Source: Acidobacteriota bacterium (lineage in GTDB: Bacteria; Acidobacteriota; Terriglobia; Acidiferrales; UBA7541). Taken from it: a stretch of 64,000 nt of DNA. The position numbers and the translations under genes are program-made. Of this stretch, positions 26,723 to 35,093 are shown one piece after another. Within the stretch, counting starts at the first letter, position 1, and each line of letters opens with the position of its first letter. The notes under the pieces were generated by a model. That model made no database searches and was not told the origin of the DNA. It worked only from the letters and a program-made list of their open reading frames with translations. The DNA is taken from positions 244,786 through 308,785 of the forward strand of contig JABCZJ010000002.1 in assembly GCA_013289715.1 (NCBI GenBank). The letters are read 5' to 3'.

Positions 26723-27730
26723 ATGCGAATGAAACTGAGGGTCGGTTTACTTGTAATGATGGCGCTCACAGCGACGGGCGCATATGCGCAGGAGCAACCA
26801 AGTACGGAGGCCGCCCCCGCCATCCCAATCTGGCACCAGGCACCTCCACCGCCTGAAGCGACCCGCATCCGCGTTTCGGGGAACGAGGCTGCCGCCAAGA
26901 TTACACACATCGTGCAGCCCGTCTATCCCGACGCCGCAAAGGCAGCACGCGTTTCAGGCACGGTCATCTTGCATTGCGTCATCGCCAAAGATGGCAGCAT
27001 CATGCAATTAACGTACGTTTCCGGCCCTCCGCTTCTGTTGCAAGCCGCGATGGATGCGGTGCACCAGTGGACTTATCAGCCTACGCTCTTCAACGGCAAA
27101 CCAGTGGAAGTGGACACGACAATTAGTGTCGTCTTCGTGCTCGGTGGCACACCTGGCGATCCTGCGCCGCTAAGCCGCCCGCCCGCGACAGCGAACAAAT
27201 CGGAATCAATGTACGTCGCTGCACCTGATGCCGCCATGGATCCGCAGTGCAAGGCGGACATTCTCCATTTGATGGACGTCACTCACTTTAAAGATCAGCA
27301 GCAGGTGGTAGGGCGCCAGATGCTCAATTCGTTTCGCCCCGTTCTGCTCGCCACCATTCCAGCAACGCCCAATCGAGAAAAAATCGCTGACGCTTATATG
27401 GATAAAATCAGCAGCCTGCTTCAATCAGACGAGTTCACGGCGCGAGTGGTGGCCCTTTACGCGAAAGACCTGACAGACTCCGACGTCAGAGCCGCCGCGG
27501 CATTATACGAAACTACGGCAGGCCAACACTACTTCGAGAGCATTACGAAAATGGCGCCTGATTTGATGGCAATCGGGCAGCAAATTGTCCATACAAACCT
27601 GCGTTCGATTCTGCAGGATGTCTGCAAAGAATTTCCCGAACTGCAAGGGACGGGACAAGGCTGCGCTCCTACGGATGCAAATCCGACAAGTCTTCTGCTC
27701 AGCGCAGAACCGATTTCAGCGGCCGATTAG
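26723..27730 (+). CDS. TonB C-terminal domain protein with DUF2059 tail
   Basis: A 335-residue exported protein: signal peptide (VGLLVMMALTATGAYAQE), then a TonB C-terminal domain at about 50-145 (HIVQPVYPDAAKAARVSGTVIL, the VxxxGxV pattern, and ...AAMDAVHQWTYQPTLFNGKPVEV). A DUF2059-like helical domain follows at about 190-310, with LLQSDEFTARVVALYAKDLTDSDVRAAAALYETTAGQHY. There is no N-terminal membrane anchor, proline-rich spacer or ExbB/ExbD next door, so a classical energy-transducing TonB role is unlikely; the domain often appears in acidobacterial envelope proteins. GGAGGA precedes the ATG at 26723. The fusion of these two domains is what is visible; its role is not. Confidence 0.83.
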   Translation: MRMKLRVGLLVMMALTATGAYAQEQPSTEAAPAIPIWHQAPPPPEATRIRVSGNEAAAKITHIVQPVYPDAAKAARVSGTVILHCVIAKDGSIMQLTYVSGPPLLLQAAMDAVHQWTYQPTLFNGKPVEVDTTISVVFVLGGTPGDPAPLSRPPATANKSESMYVAAPDAAMDPQCKADILHLMDVTHFKDQQQVVGRQMLNSFRPVLLATIPATPNREKIADAYMDKISSLLQSDEFTARVVALYAKDLTDSDVRAAAALYETTAGQHYFESITKMAPDLMAIGQQIVHTNLRSILQDVCKEFPELQGTGQGCAPTDANPTSLLLSAEPISAAD

Positions 27731-27895
27731 CCGTGCGCGTATTTTCCGCCACAATTCCTTCCAGAATTGAAGACGCAGCGCCCGATGGCGACAGGTGATT
27801 CCAAACCAGCCTGTACGCCCGAACAGGGGTAACCGTGCCGACGCATGAGCCAATTCGGTGCACAGATCTGAACGGCGGCCTAGTTAAGATGAGCT

Positions 27896-28354
27896 ATGAC
27901 TCGTGGTTCATCTTCGGGCCCATCGAACGGCGACGCACCCAAGGCCAAATCCGATGCGCCGAGCAGGTCGAGCACGTCGTCGCCTGCGCCGAAGCTTGCG
28001 GACAAATGGGATCCAACAGCCACGCCCGCCCCGCAAGCGACAATTCCCTGCCCTAAATGTGGCGCGGCCGTGCGCGAGGTAGCACGCTTCTGCCAGCGTT
28101 GCCACATGACGATGCGTTTCGAATGCCCTTCCTGCGGCAACAAGCAGCGCACCGGCGTGAAGTGCGAAAAATGCGGAATCAATTTCGTAAAATACATCGG
28201 CGCGGTGGTTGCTCCTAAACAAGCCGAACAAGACACGATCGAGGCGAAGATGGATCGGCGCAGCGCGTTGCTGAAAAATGTGCTCGCGATACCGCTCACC
28301 GGCGGGCTAAAGCTCTTCAAGCAACTTTTCCATGCGAGCAACCGCAAGTCGTAG
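27896..28354 (+). CDS. Double zinc-ribbon protein
   Basis: A 152-residue protein with a low-complexity Ser/Pro/Ala-rich first 48 residues and two zinc ribbons: CPKCG...CQRCH, and CPSCG...CEKCG. The last third is amphipathic and basic (RSALLKNVLAIPLTGGLKLFKQLFHASNRKS) and may lie on a membrane or bind another protein. Ribbons of this sort are found in proteins tied to transcription, translation or membrane stress, but the sequence does not tell which. Only a weak ribosome site is seen. It converges on a small minus-strand frame two bases beyond its stop. Confidence 0.8.
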   Translation: MTRGSSSGPSNGDAPKAKSDAPSRSSTSSPAPKLADKWDPTATPAPQATIPCPKCGAAVREVARFCQRCHMTMRFECPSCGNKQRTGVKCEKCGINFVKYIGAVVAPKQAEQDTIEAKMDRRSALLKNVLAIPLTGGLKLFKQLFHASNRKS

Positions 28355-28355
28355 C

Positions 28356-28541
28356 TCAAGAATGGAAATAGCTCGACGGCGGAAACAAGCCGCAGCGCGA
28401 AAACTCGCGACCCGCCGAACATTTAGCTTCCTGCATCCAGTAATCGAAAGTGCCCTCTGCCACTCCCACTGACTTGATCGCGTTCCGATATTCCGTGCTG
28501 TGCAGAAAATATATTTCGGACAGTTTCAGTCGCCCCACCAT
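28356..28541 (-). CDS. Possible small protein, 61 residues
   Basis: From an ATG at 28541 this frame reads MVGRLKLSEIYFLHS, then a segment with DYWMQEAKCSAGREFSRCG and ends after SSYFHS. Composition is protein-like and it contains two cysteines. There is no good ribosome site, and only 2 bases separate it from the convergent zinc-ribbon gene. It may be a real small gene or the remnant of one. Confidence 0.3.
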   Translation of the reverse strand: MVGRLKLSEIYFLHSTEYRNAIKSVGVAEGTFDYWMQEAKCSAGREFSRCGLFPPSSYFHS

Positions 28542-28933
28542 ACCGTACCCATTTCCGGAAGGCCTGCTGACTCGCTCCAAGGCGGTTACGCGTTGTGGTT
28601 CGCGGTGCGGGTGTAGGCCGGGGGTCGGGTGGGATTGCCCGCGCAACTGAATTGGGATTGGGACTTCGGGGGCAACTTGCGCGCTGGTGGCGGTGTCGCC
28701 TCAATACTAGCTGATTGCGGGGAGCGAAGTGGCCCGCATTGCGCCTGTCGTGTGGCTATTGAACGCGGGTAGTTGCTCGGATGCGAATCCGCGAGGTGGT
28801 CGGGACTGCTTTCTGAGCGGCAGGGGCAGTCGTTTAGGCACGGGAGTGATTTCGCCGAGACTATCTGAATCGTTACTGCTCGGAGGAGCAGGCGTTACGC
28901 GCGGCTACGGCGGGGGCTGCAACATATTGAAAA
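28542..28933. other. Intergenic stretch, nothing recognised
   Basis: GC-rich and without convincing reading frames. No hairpin with a T-run was found downstream of nuoI. Confidence 0.4.
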
Positions 28934-29404
28934 TTAAGGTTGTTTGGTGCGCGGCGGCCAGGGTTCCAGGAGTTGTTCTTTGCGATAGATCAGGGCGTTG
29001 ATGTTGTAGGGGGCTAGTTCGATACTGTGGCCGTGAGTGATCGCGTCGGTGGGACAGGCTTCTACGCAGTAACCGCAAAAAATGCAGCGCGAGTAATCGA
29101 TGTTGTAGACCTTCGCATAGCGCTCGCCCGCAGAAATACGGTTGGCGGCGGTGTTTTCCGCGGCTTCGATGTAGATACAGTTCGCAGGACAGGCTGCGGC
29201 GCAGAGAAAACAGCCTACGCACTTCTCGTAGCCGTGCTCGTCGCGCTGTAAAACATGGATGCCGCGATAGCGTGGTTGTACGGTGGGCGGCGCGTCCGGA
29301 AAACTCTCGGTGGTAGTTCTGCGAAACATCGTACGGAGGGTTACGCTGAAGCCCTTGTAGAGGGTGAAGAATGTTTCGCCGACTTCCTGGATGAGCGAGG
29401 CCAT
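28934..29404 (-). CDS. nuoI: NADH-quinone oxidoreductase subunit I (two 4Fe-4S clusters)
   Basis: A 156-residue protein of the NuoI family, the complex I subunit carrying clusters N6a and N6b between the peripheral arm and the membrane. It has an N-terminal amphipathic helix (ETFFTLYKGFSVTLRTMFRR), then two ferredoxin motifs: CVGCFLCAAACPANC and CIFCGYCVEACPTDA, each CxxCxxCxxxCP. The sequence continues with IELAPYNINALIYRKEQLL, usual for NuoI. I place the start at 29404; an upstream ATG at 29440 is possible. No other nuo gene is in reach on either side, which is unusual because nuoI normally sits inside the nuo operon. It may serve an incomplete complex or complete one encoded elsewhere. Confidence 0.93.
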   Translation of the reverse strand: MASLIQEVGETFFTLYKGFSVTLRTMFRRTTTESFPDAPPTVQPRYRGIHVLQRDEHGYEKCVGCFLCAAACPANCIYIEAAENTAANRISAGERYAKVYNIDYSRCIFCGYCVEACPTDAITHGHSIELAPYNINALIYRKEQLLEPWPPRTKQP

Positions 29405-29444
29405 CGGATTCACTTTAGCAGACTCGGCGAAGGCAGGCAAATGG

Positions 29445-29540
29445 AGCGGTGATGAGTGGCGAGTGATGAGTGAGCAGTAAATCGGCGTTTGTGGCTGGTG
29501 ATTCGTGAGTAGTGATTCGCGATTCGTGCAGCGTGACGCT
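29445..29540. repeat. Low-complexity GTGA(T)-unit tract
   Basis: Several imperfect units such as GTGATGAGTGGCGAGTGATGAGTGAGCAG and GTGATTCGTGAGTAGTGATTCGCGATTCGTG lie in tandem just upstream of nuoI. They look like slippage-born sequence and have no coding capacity. Confidence 0.6.
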
Positions 29541-29622
29541 TGCTTATGAAGTTGCGCGTCGCTCGCGGTACAGTAGGCCCATCTGTAGCGGGCTAGGATC
29601 GGCTGAGCACCTCAACAGCAAC

Positions 29623-29784
29623 AAAACCAGCGATTGATTTGGCGTGGGGAGGAGGCGCGCGGGAAGCGCGGAGTTTCCAGTTCGGGCCGGCTCCAGCAAG
29701 TCGCGTCCTTTGGAGGCTCCAGCAGTGCCCCGACTTACGCTAACACATGCGGATATTCGCCGCAGTTCGTAGAAATACGGCGAG
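29623..29784 (+). repeat. Dispersed repeat, copy A
   Basis: About 160 bases that match the reverse complement of 49644-49808 along their whole length. Shared blocks are AACCAGCGATTGATTTGG, GGAGGAGGCGCGCGGG, TGCGTCCTT(T/C)GGAGGCT-like, CAGTGCCCCGAC and ACGCTAACAC. Copies differ by scattered changes and a few small indels. No protein-like frame or terminal inverted repeats are seen, so it may be a non-autonomous element or an RNA-coding repeat. Confidence 0.75.
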
Positions 29785-29908
29785 GGATACGAACTAAGCA
29801 ACGAAAACACACTTGTGCGCGTGCAAGGAAGCATCGCCGAACCAGCATCAATTGGCAAAAAGGATCGGCGAGCGGAATTCGCCGTGGTTGTGGACCGAGT
29901 AGCGTCTA

Positions 29909-29943
29909 ACCCGCACCCTCGCCTGTGGCGAGCGTGCGGCACG
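29909..29943 (+). repeat. 35-base palindromic repeat, copy 1
   Basis: CCGCAC..GTGCGG and CTCGCC..GGCGAG arms nest around a TGT loop. It differs from 31397-31431 at two positions (loop and one arm base), is in the same orientation, and both are followed further on by GCTAGGTCC. Resembles a REP-type palindrome. Confidence 0.7.
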
Positions 29944-30040
29944 CGGCGCCACAAATCCACGCTAGGTCCTTTGGGGTTACAATGTTTGCCGTCGTCGAAG
30001 CCAAAGAAGGCACTCTCGGGTCAGATGAAGGGGGGCAAGC

Positions 30041-31165
30041 ATGCACCGGCGCGATTTCCTGAAGCTGGGAGCGGTAGCAGGCGGAACGTTTTTGCTCGGC
30101 GGCACGGGCCGCTTCGGAAGTGTCCTCGATGCTGCGAAGGAAATCCCCACCGCTGACCGCCTTGTTGTCACCAACCTGGTGGACAACATTTACGACGTCT
30201 ATGCCAAGAGCGGGAAAATCGGCAACCTCATGATCACTCGGAATACTTTGCCTCATCCCTACGGCTCAGAGGTCTCGTTGCTGTCCGAACACGGGCTGGC
30301 CTTTCACTTGGAGTCCTTCCGAGGCGCAGAGGAAAAACAGATCCTGCTGGACTTCGCGCTCACGCCCCGGACGCTTACAAACAATTTCAAAGGCCTGAAG
30401 GTAGATCCCGCCACGGCCGACGCCCTGATCATCAGCCACGGGCACGAGGATCATTACGGTGGCCTGCCCGACTTGGCACAGGCCCTCCAGGGACAAGCCA
30501 AACCAGGGCTCACTCTCTATGCTGGAGGGCGCGATACGTTCTGCCATCGCTGGGTGGTGCAACCCGACGGCAACAAACTCGATTACGGTGAGCTCAAGCG
30601 GGACGAGCTCGAAGCGCGAGGGTTGAAGGTCGTGATCGCGGAGGAGCCCACCGTAGTTGCAGGCCACGCCTTCACCTTAGGTCACATCGCGCGAATCACC
30701 GATTTCGAGATGTCTCCTCCGGCAGCTCGCCTCGAAGCCGGCGCGCCCGGCTCCGCCTGCGACGCCACCTTCCACTTCCCTCCAGGCACAGTCAAGATGG
30801 AAGCCAAGCCGGGCGAGTTAGTGAAAGACATCTTCTGGGGCGAGCACGCCACCGCTTACAACGTGAAAGACCGGGGACTCGTCGTGATCTCATCCTGCGG
30901 TCACGCCGGCATCATCAATTCCGTCCGCCAGATCCAGAAGTCCACCGGGATCGAGAAGGTGCACGCCGTGGTCGGCGGGTGGCACTTGGCTCCCTATCCT
31001 GATGAACTCATCGCCAAGACCGTTGAAACCATGAAGGAAATCAACCCGGACTACTTGATTCCCATGCACTGCACCGGCTTGCGCACCATAATGGCAATCC
31101 AGCGCGAGATGCCCGAGAAGCTCATCATGCCTTCCACAGGCACGCGCGTCGTCTTCGGCGCCTAG
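30041..31165 (+). CDS. Tat-exported metallo-beta-lactamase-fold hydrolase
   Basis: A 374-residue protein with a twin-arginine signal (HRRDFLKLGAVAGGTFLLGG) and a metallo-beta-lactamase fold: the metal motif ISHGHEDHYGG (HxHxDH with Glu at the variable place) near residue 135, SSCGHAG near 288 and a late PMHCTG. Its layout resembles the MBL proteins related to 7,8-dihydropterin-6-methyl-4-(beta-D-ribofuranosyl)-aminobenzene 5'-phosphate synthase, including a GGWHL segment before the last metal ligand. It may act on a phosphoester or lactone in the periplasm, but the substrate is not deducible. A GGGGGGC ribosome site precedes the ATG. The gene stands alone, flanked by two 35-base palindromic direct repeats, which hints that it was moved as a unit. 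Confidence 0.88.
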   Translation: MHRRDFLKLGAVAGGTFLLGGTGRFGSVLDAAKEIPTADRLVVTNLVDNIYDVYAKSGKIGNLMITRNTLPHPYGSEVSLLSEHGLAFHLESFRGAEEKQILLDFALTPRTLTNNFKGLKVDPATADALIISHGHEDHYGGLPDLAQALQGQAKPGLTLYAGGRDTFCHRWVVQPDGNKLDYGELKRDELEARGLKVVIAEEPTVVAGHAFTLGHIARITDFEMSPPAARLEAGAPGSACDATFHFPPGTVKMEAKPGELVKDIFWGEHATAYNVKDRGLVVISSCGHAGIINSVRQIQKSTGIEKVHAVVGGWHLAPYPDELIAKTVETMKEINPDYLIPMHCTGLRTIMAIQREMPEKLIMPSTGTRVVFGA

Positions 31166-31222
31166 CCCCGATCCCGCTCGTCATTCACGCGAAGCCGTCC
31201 CCGCGCCCGCCGCGGCTTGCGG

Positions 31223-31265
31223 CCTTTGTCTTTGTCTTTGCTTTTGTCTTTGCTTTTGTCTTTTC
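31223..31265 (+). repeat. Pyrimidine-rich simple repeat
   Basis: Units of CTTTGT and CTTTTGT repeat six or seven times right after the MBL gene, ending TTTTCTC. It could act as a T-rich transcript end but no hairpin stands before it. Confidence 0.8.
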
Positions 31266-31396
31266 TCGTTTCAAATCTCAAGTTTCCAATGGGGAGTAGC
31301 TACCGGTTCTATCAGTATGGACAGAGTAGTGCGTGTACGCCGGATCGCGCACCGAAGTAGGAGTGCGACGGGACGACTGTCGCGATGTTGCGCCTA

Positions 31397-31431
31397 AACC
31401 CGCACCCTCGCCTGCGGCGAGAGTGCGGCAC
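31397..31431 (+). repeat. 35-base palindromic repeat, copy 2
   Basis: Second copy of the palindrome at 29909-29943, same orientation, 1.49 kb apart. Between them lies the MBL gene. The arms are CCGCAC..GTGCGG and CTCGCC..GGCGAG with TGC in the middle. Confidence 0.7.
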
Positions 31432-31668
31432 CCGGAAATTCAACCGCGTTCCTTCGCGTGGTGTGGATGGGTGTGCCACCCGCTAGGTCCGAGAATCTAG
31501 CGGTGCAGAAGATACACTGAAAACCGCCGCCTGAGCCTGGTCTGACGCCCGCATCACAAGCACCAGCATGTTCTTCCATCCTGACGCACCTGCGGTCGGC
31601 AGCCACAAAGTCTGGACATTGGAATTTTCCGTCGCTCGCTATGTTTTCCTCCTGACCGATTGTTCGAG

Positions 31669-32574
31669 CTAACCGGCCGAAAAGATTACAGACGGGTGTT
31701 CGAGTACAGCCACTGCCAATTCTTGCCCGACATGGGTTTGGGGCAACTCGAACGTGCAGTTTACGAAGTACACGTTGTTCATCCCTGGCGCCCCGCCGCG
31801 GTAGCTGATGCGCGCATTTTCGATTACTACGTTTCTGAGGTCCATTCCATCGAGCACGACAGTCTCAGGTTGAACTACTAAGACCGCATCACCACGCGGA
31901 TTGTTTTTGTTTAAATTTTGACCGATCTGTTCGTACAGCGCAGCCTGATCGTGGGGTACATCCCCCTAAGCGAATGCTTTCGGATGTGAGCTATCCGCCT
32001 TATCGTGAATTTCGTAGTGAGTGACGTCATGCAGAACTGCAAGATCGAAGACGCGCCTTCCTATCGGCCCGACAAGTAGGGGGTCGGCCGCAATCTCGGC
32101 GTCCCTGGCCGCAGTGACTGTATTGCTTAGCTCTCCTAGCGAAGATTTGAACTCCTGCGGACTAAGACGTGCGCTCTGCTTCAACTGGTCACGCCAGTCG
32201 TCCAGAAGCATTGGGTCATAAATTTCTAGCTTGCCATTTATCTGAGCGACCTTGACACCGATACCGTCGAGTTTCTCGTTCTGCGGCGCGATGGCAGCGG
32301 ACACTTGCGAACCTATTTGGAGCTTCGCGTAGGCTTCTAGCCGAGGCAGTAGTCCGAAAAATAACGCCACACAAATTGCTACCATCGGCAGAGCGAAGCC
32401 AATCAGCCACACGAGAACAGGATTTCGCTGAATCCAAGTGGCCTGAGAGAACGCCTGTTCCAGGTTCCTGATCGAAGCGGCAGCACTATCAAATCTCGCC
32501 GGAAGCGATTCGAGAGGTTCGACGCGCTTATGTAACGCCTTAAAATCGCCATCGCTTATGGGCAGCGCCGGAAG
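31669..32574 (-). pseudogene. Membrane protein gene interrupted by an in-frame TAG
   Basis: One reading frame stays open from 32574 to 31669 except for a single TAG at 31968-31966. Before the stop it codes a helical N-terminus (DGDFKALHKRVEPLESLPARF), a transmembrane helix (VWLIGFALPMVAICVALFFGLLPRL) and a soluble region with DPMLLDDWRDQLKQSARLSPQEF. Beyond the stop it continues with 36 codons (beginning GDVPHDQAALYEQIGQNLN) and ends in a segment with VVIENARISYRGGAPGMNNVYFVNCTFELP. The part after the stop reads as a beta-helix-like domain typical of such proteins, so both parts likely belonged to one protein. No ATG, GTG or TTG starts the frame before residue about 55, so the 5' end is also damaged or uses an unusual start. 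Stop-codon readthrough is possible but less likely. Confidence 0.65.
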
Positions 32575-32795
32575 TTATAACAGATTCGGTAAGGTAAGCC
32601 CAATTGAACATCGACGGGTGGCTCGCCCTTTCGAACCGGGAGTTGAACGAGGCGTTCGACCGGCGTCCCGAACGAGCCAGCGTCTACAGACGCGCCCTTC
32701 GAAGACCGCAGGGCGGGATCCCTGTCAACCCTACCGCGTTCGGCACGGCGATGTGGAAGGCTGCGCCGCCCGCCCGTCGCGAGATTCAGCAATCG

Positions 32796-33059
32796 CTACT
32801 GCTCGTAGTTCTCGACGATCTTGGCGGGACGCACTTTGGCTTCGCCAGGGTCTTTGCCGAACTCACGGAGTGCGCGGCGTTGCCGCAACAAGTCCCAGCA
32901 TTGGTCGAGATGCACTTTCAGGTCGGCCAGGCGGACGCGATCTTCATTGCTGATTTCAGTCTTTCCGTAGAGGTGCTCTTCTTCCTTCACCAAACGATCG
33001 ATGTGGCTGAGTACGGATTCGTCGTTTTTGTCGTTTTTATCGCTTTCATTGGGGGCCAT
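32796..33059 (-). CDS. DUF2630 family protein
   Basis: An 87-residue protein matching DUF2630, a family of short helical proteins of unknown function seen mainly in Actinobacteria and soil bacteria. Recognisable are ILSHIDRLVKEEEHLY-like start, the DRVRLADLKVHLDQCWDLLRQ core and the closing RRALREFGKDPGEAKVRP. AGGAGA lies five bases before the ATG. It lies downstream of the potassium channel gene on the same strand, 160 bases away. Its role is unknown; the strongly charged helices suggest a protein or nucleic-acid binding function. Confidence 0.88.
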   Translation of the reverse strand: MAPNESDKNDKNDESVLSHIDRLVKEEEHLYGKTEISNEDRVRLADLKVHLDQCWDLLRQRRALREFGKDPGEAKVRPAKIVENYEQ

Positions 33060-33218
33060 GTAGGTCTCCTGTGAGGTATCGTGCGGCCGGGTCCGTGCAG
33101 AGGGCCGCGCTTCTGCGCCAACCGACTATAGCAAAAAGATCCGGCTTCGAAGACAACGGCAAATTCACGGAGCCGGCGCGACGCCGGCGCTACGAACGGC
33201 AACGGCATTGCTGCGCAC

Positions 33219-33680
33219 TTATTCCCTGAGATCGGCGAACCTGGCTTCGATTAGCCATTGGATCAGGGCGAAGACCATGGCGGTGGATACGCCGAACAGG
33301 AGCATGCCGTTGGCGGCTTCGAGAGGGCCGAGGAATCTCCAGTGCGGCGTCATGACCAGATCGCCGTAGCCCAGCGTGGTGTAGTTGACTGCGGAGTGAT
33401 AGTAGGCGGTGCCAAAATAGGGAAATTCTCCGCAGAGCACGAAGACTTCGGCCCACAAAGCGATCTCAATCAGGTGCGCTGCGAGCGTGGCCAGCATGGC
33501 CAGCACGACGATCGGAAAATCGCTCCAGAAACTCCTGCCGGCATGGCCCAGCCTGCGCTCACGGCGAAGGAGGTTCACCGACATCACGGCGGACACGGCG
33601 TGGATGAAGATCGTACACAAGATGACGACTGCGCCAACCGCCAGCGGAAAGAGAATCGGGATGCGAGGAGTTTGCGTCAT
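33219..33680 (-). CDS. Two-transmembrane potassium channel
   Basis: A 153-residue ion channel of the two-TM Ion_trans_2 type. Hydrophobic helices at about 8-33, 52-78 and 115-140 enclose the pore loop AVNYTTLGYGDLVM, with the TxGYG selectivity filter complete. It would form a potassium channel in the inner membrane. There is no RCK or other regulatory domain. Its start lies 54 bases after the end of the TolC-like gene on the same strand, so it may be cotranscribed with the efflux operon, although it could have a separate role in membrane potential control. Confidence 0.9.
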   Translation of the reverse strand: MTQTPRIPILFPLAVGAVVILCTIFIHAVSAVMSVNLLRRERRLGHAGRSFWSDFPIVVLAMLATLAAHLIEIALWAEVFVLCGEFPYFGTAYYHSAVNYTTLGYGDLVMTPHWRFLGPLEAANGMLLFGVSTAMVFALIQWLIEARFADLRE

Positions 33681-33734
33681 TTTTTGTTGCCGCGGCCGGG
33701 CGCGGAACCGCCGTTTGCTTCGGCGAATCGGGAT

Positions 33735-35093
33735 TTATTCGGGTGTTTGGCCCATGGCTTCGGTGACTTCGTCGCGGGCTTGGATGTAATCGAGCTGCGA
33801 CTGTAGCAACACGGTCTTGGCATCGAACTCTTGCGCGACGGCGTTGAGCGATTGCGATTGCAGCGCGGCGCCTTTCTGCACTTGTTGCGCGGAGACGCGG
33901 CTGGATTCGGCGCGCAAGGCGTACAATTCCTGGGACACTTGCACCATGTCGCGCGTGCGCTGGAGTTTGTTGTACGCGACCTGCAGGCGTAGCTCGACGT
34001 CTTCTGCGACGCGCGCGAGATTTTCTTTGGCTTCGGCCACTTGCGCTTCACTCTCGCGCACTGCCGCGCGGCGGCGGCCGCCGTCGAAAATATCGTACGT
34101 GAGCTCAGCTCCGAAACTGCCGAAATTGTGGGCTAGAAATGGGACGTTGCTCGCGTAGCTGTAGCGTGCGAATGCCGTGATGTCCGGGAAGAAGTCAGCC
34201 TTGGACAATTGCACACCGGCGGACGCTTTTCGCAGCTCCTCGCGCGCCGCCACGATTTCCGGATGCGATTGCAGCGCGACTTTGATGCATTCCTCGCGCT
34301 CGCAGGTGTCATGAACCTCGGCGACGCTCGAATCGAGCTCGAGCTGGGTGGTGAGCGGCAGGCCGGTGACGTCGTTTAGTTGCATGGTCAGATCCGACAG
34401 CTGCAACTCGGTTGTGAGCAGCTCCTGTTTTGCTTGCAGCGTTTGCGCGCGGCTTTCGATCAGGTCTTCGTCGAGCGCGTTGCCGTATTTCACTTGTTGC
34501 GTGCGCTCGCTCTGCAGGTCTTCCGCGGCTTTGATGCGGGCCTGGGTGGCGCTTTGGTGCAGCTGCATGATCAGCACACGGTAGTAGAGCTGATGAACTT
34601 TCAGCGCGACTTCGTTTTCCGTTTGCCGCGCGTCTGCTCGCGTGGCGCCTAATTCCGCGCTCGCGGCCTCATTCTCAGGTTTGACCCTTGTGAATAATTG
34701 TGTGAGCGGCTGCACCAGCCCGGTGCCGCTGGTCACGACCGTCAGACCACCCTGATTGAGAACTACCGAACTGGTGGGAAGCGGAGTCCCGGCCACGGTA
34801 CCCAGGCTGCCCGCGCCAATCTGGATAAATTGCGTATCCGTCAGCGTGAAGATACGGCTCTCGTTCTTTATTGTGGGAAAGTATGCGCTCTTGGCTTTCT
34901 CCTTCGCGTGTTGCACTTCCTCCACGCGCAGGCCGGCGATGCGCACGACGTGATTGTGCTTCAGCGCGAGCTGCACTGCTTCGGTCAGGGTGAGATGGCG
35001 AGGAGTATTCGTCGCCTGTTCCTGGGCGCGAGCAAAAGTCAGCGAGCCCAGCAATAACAGAGCGACGGTCAATACCCTGCTACGTGCGTTCAT
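33735..35093 (-). CDS. TolC-like outer membrane efflux protein
   Basis: A 452-residue outer-membrane channel of the TolC/OEP family. A signal peptide (VLTVALLLLGSLTFARAQ) is followed by two homologous OEP halves: LTLTEAVQLALKHNHVV with ARI..AEDLQSERTQQVKYGNALDEDL in the first, IKVALQSHPEIVAAREELRKA with a long helical hairpin in the second. The gene start overlaps the stop of the MFS gene in ATGA, so translation is coupled. With the HlyD and MFS genes it forms a complete tripartite pump from cytoplasm to outside. Although the frame is open about 180 codons upstream, that part overlaps the MFS gene and lacks export features. Confidence 0.92.
   Translation of the reverse strand: MNARSRVLTVALLLLGSLTFARAQEQATNTPRHLTLTEAVQLALKHNHVVRIAGLRVEEVQHAKEKAKSAYFPTIKNESRIFTLTDTQFIQIGAGSLGTVAGTPLPTSSVVLNQGGLTVVTSGTGLVQPLTQLFTRVKPENEAASAELGATRADARQTENEVALKVHQLYYRVLIMQLHQSATQARIKAAEDLQSERTQQVKYGNALDEDLIESRAQTLQAKQELLTTELQLSDLTMQLNDVTGLPLTTQLELDSSVAEVHDTCEREECIKVALQSHPEIVAAREELRKASAGVQLSKADFFPDITAFARYSYASNVPFLAHNFGSFGAELTYDIFDGGRRRAAVRESEAQVAEAKENLARVAEDVELRLQVAYNKLQRTRDMVQVSQELYALRAESSRVSAQQVQKGAALQSQSLNAVAQEFDAKTVLLQSQLDYIQARDEVTEAMGQTPE

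Larger units (their letters stand above)
29405..30040. other. Repeat-bearing intergenic stretch upstream of the MBL gene
   Basis: No gene. It contains a low-complexity tract of GTGATTCGTGAGT-like units (about 29445-29540), one copy of a dispersed repeat (29623-29784) and a 35-base palindromic repeat (29909-29943). Confidence 0.7.
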
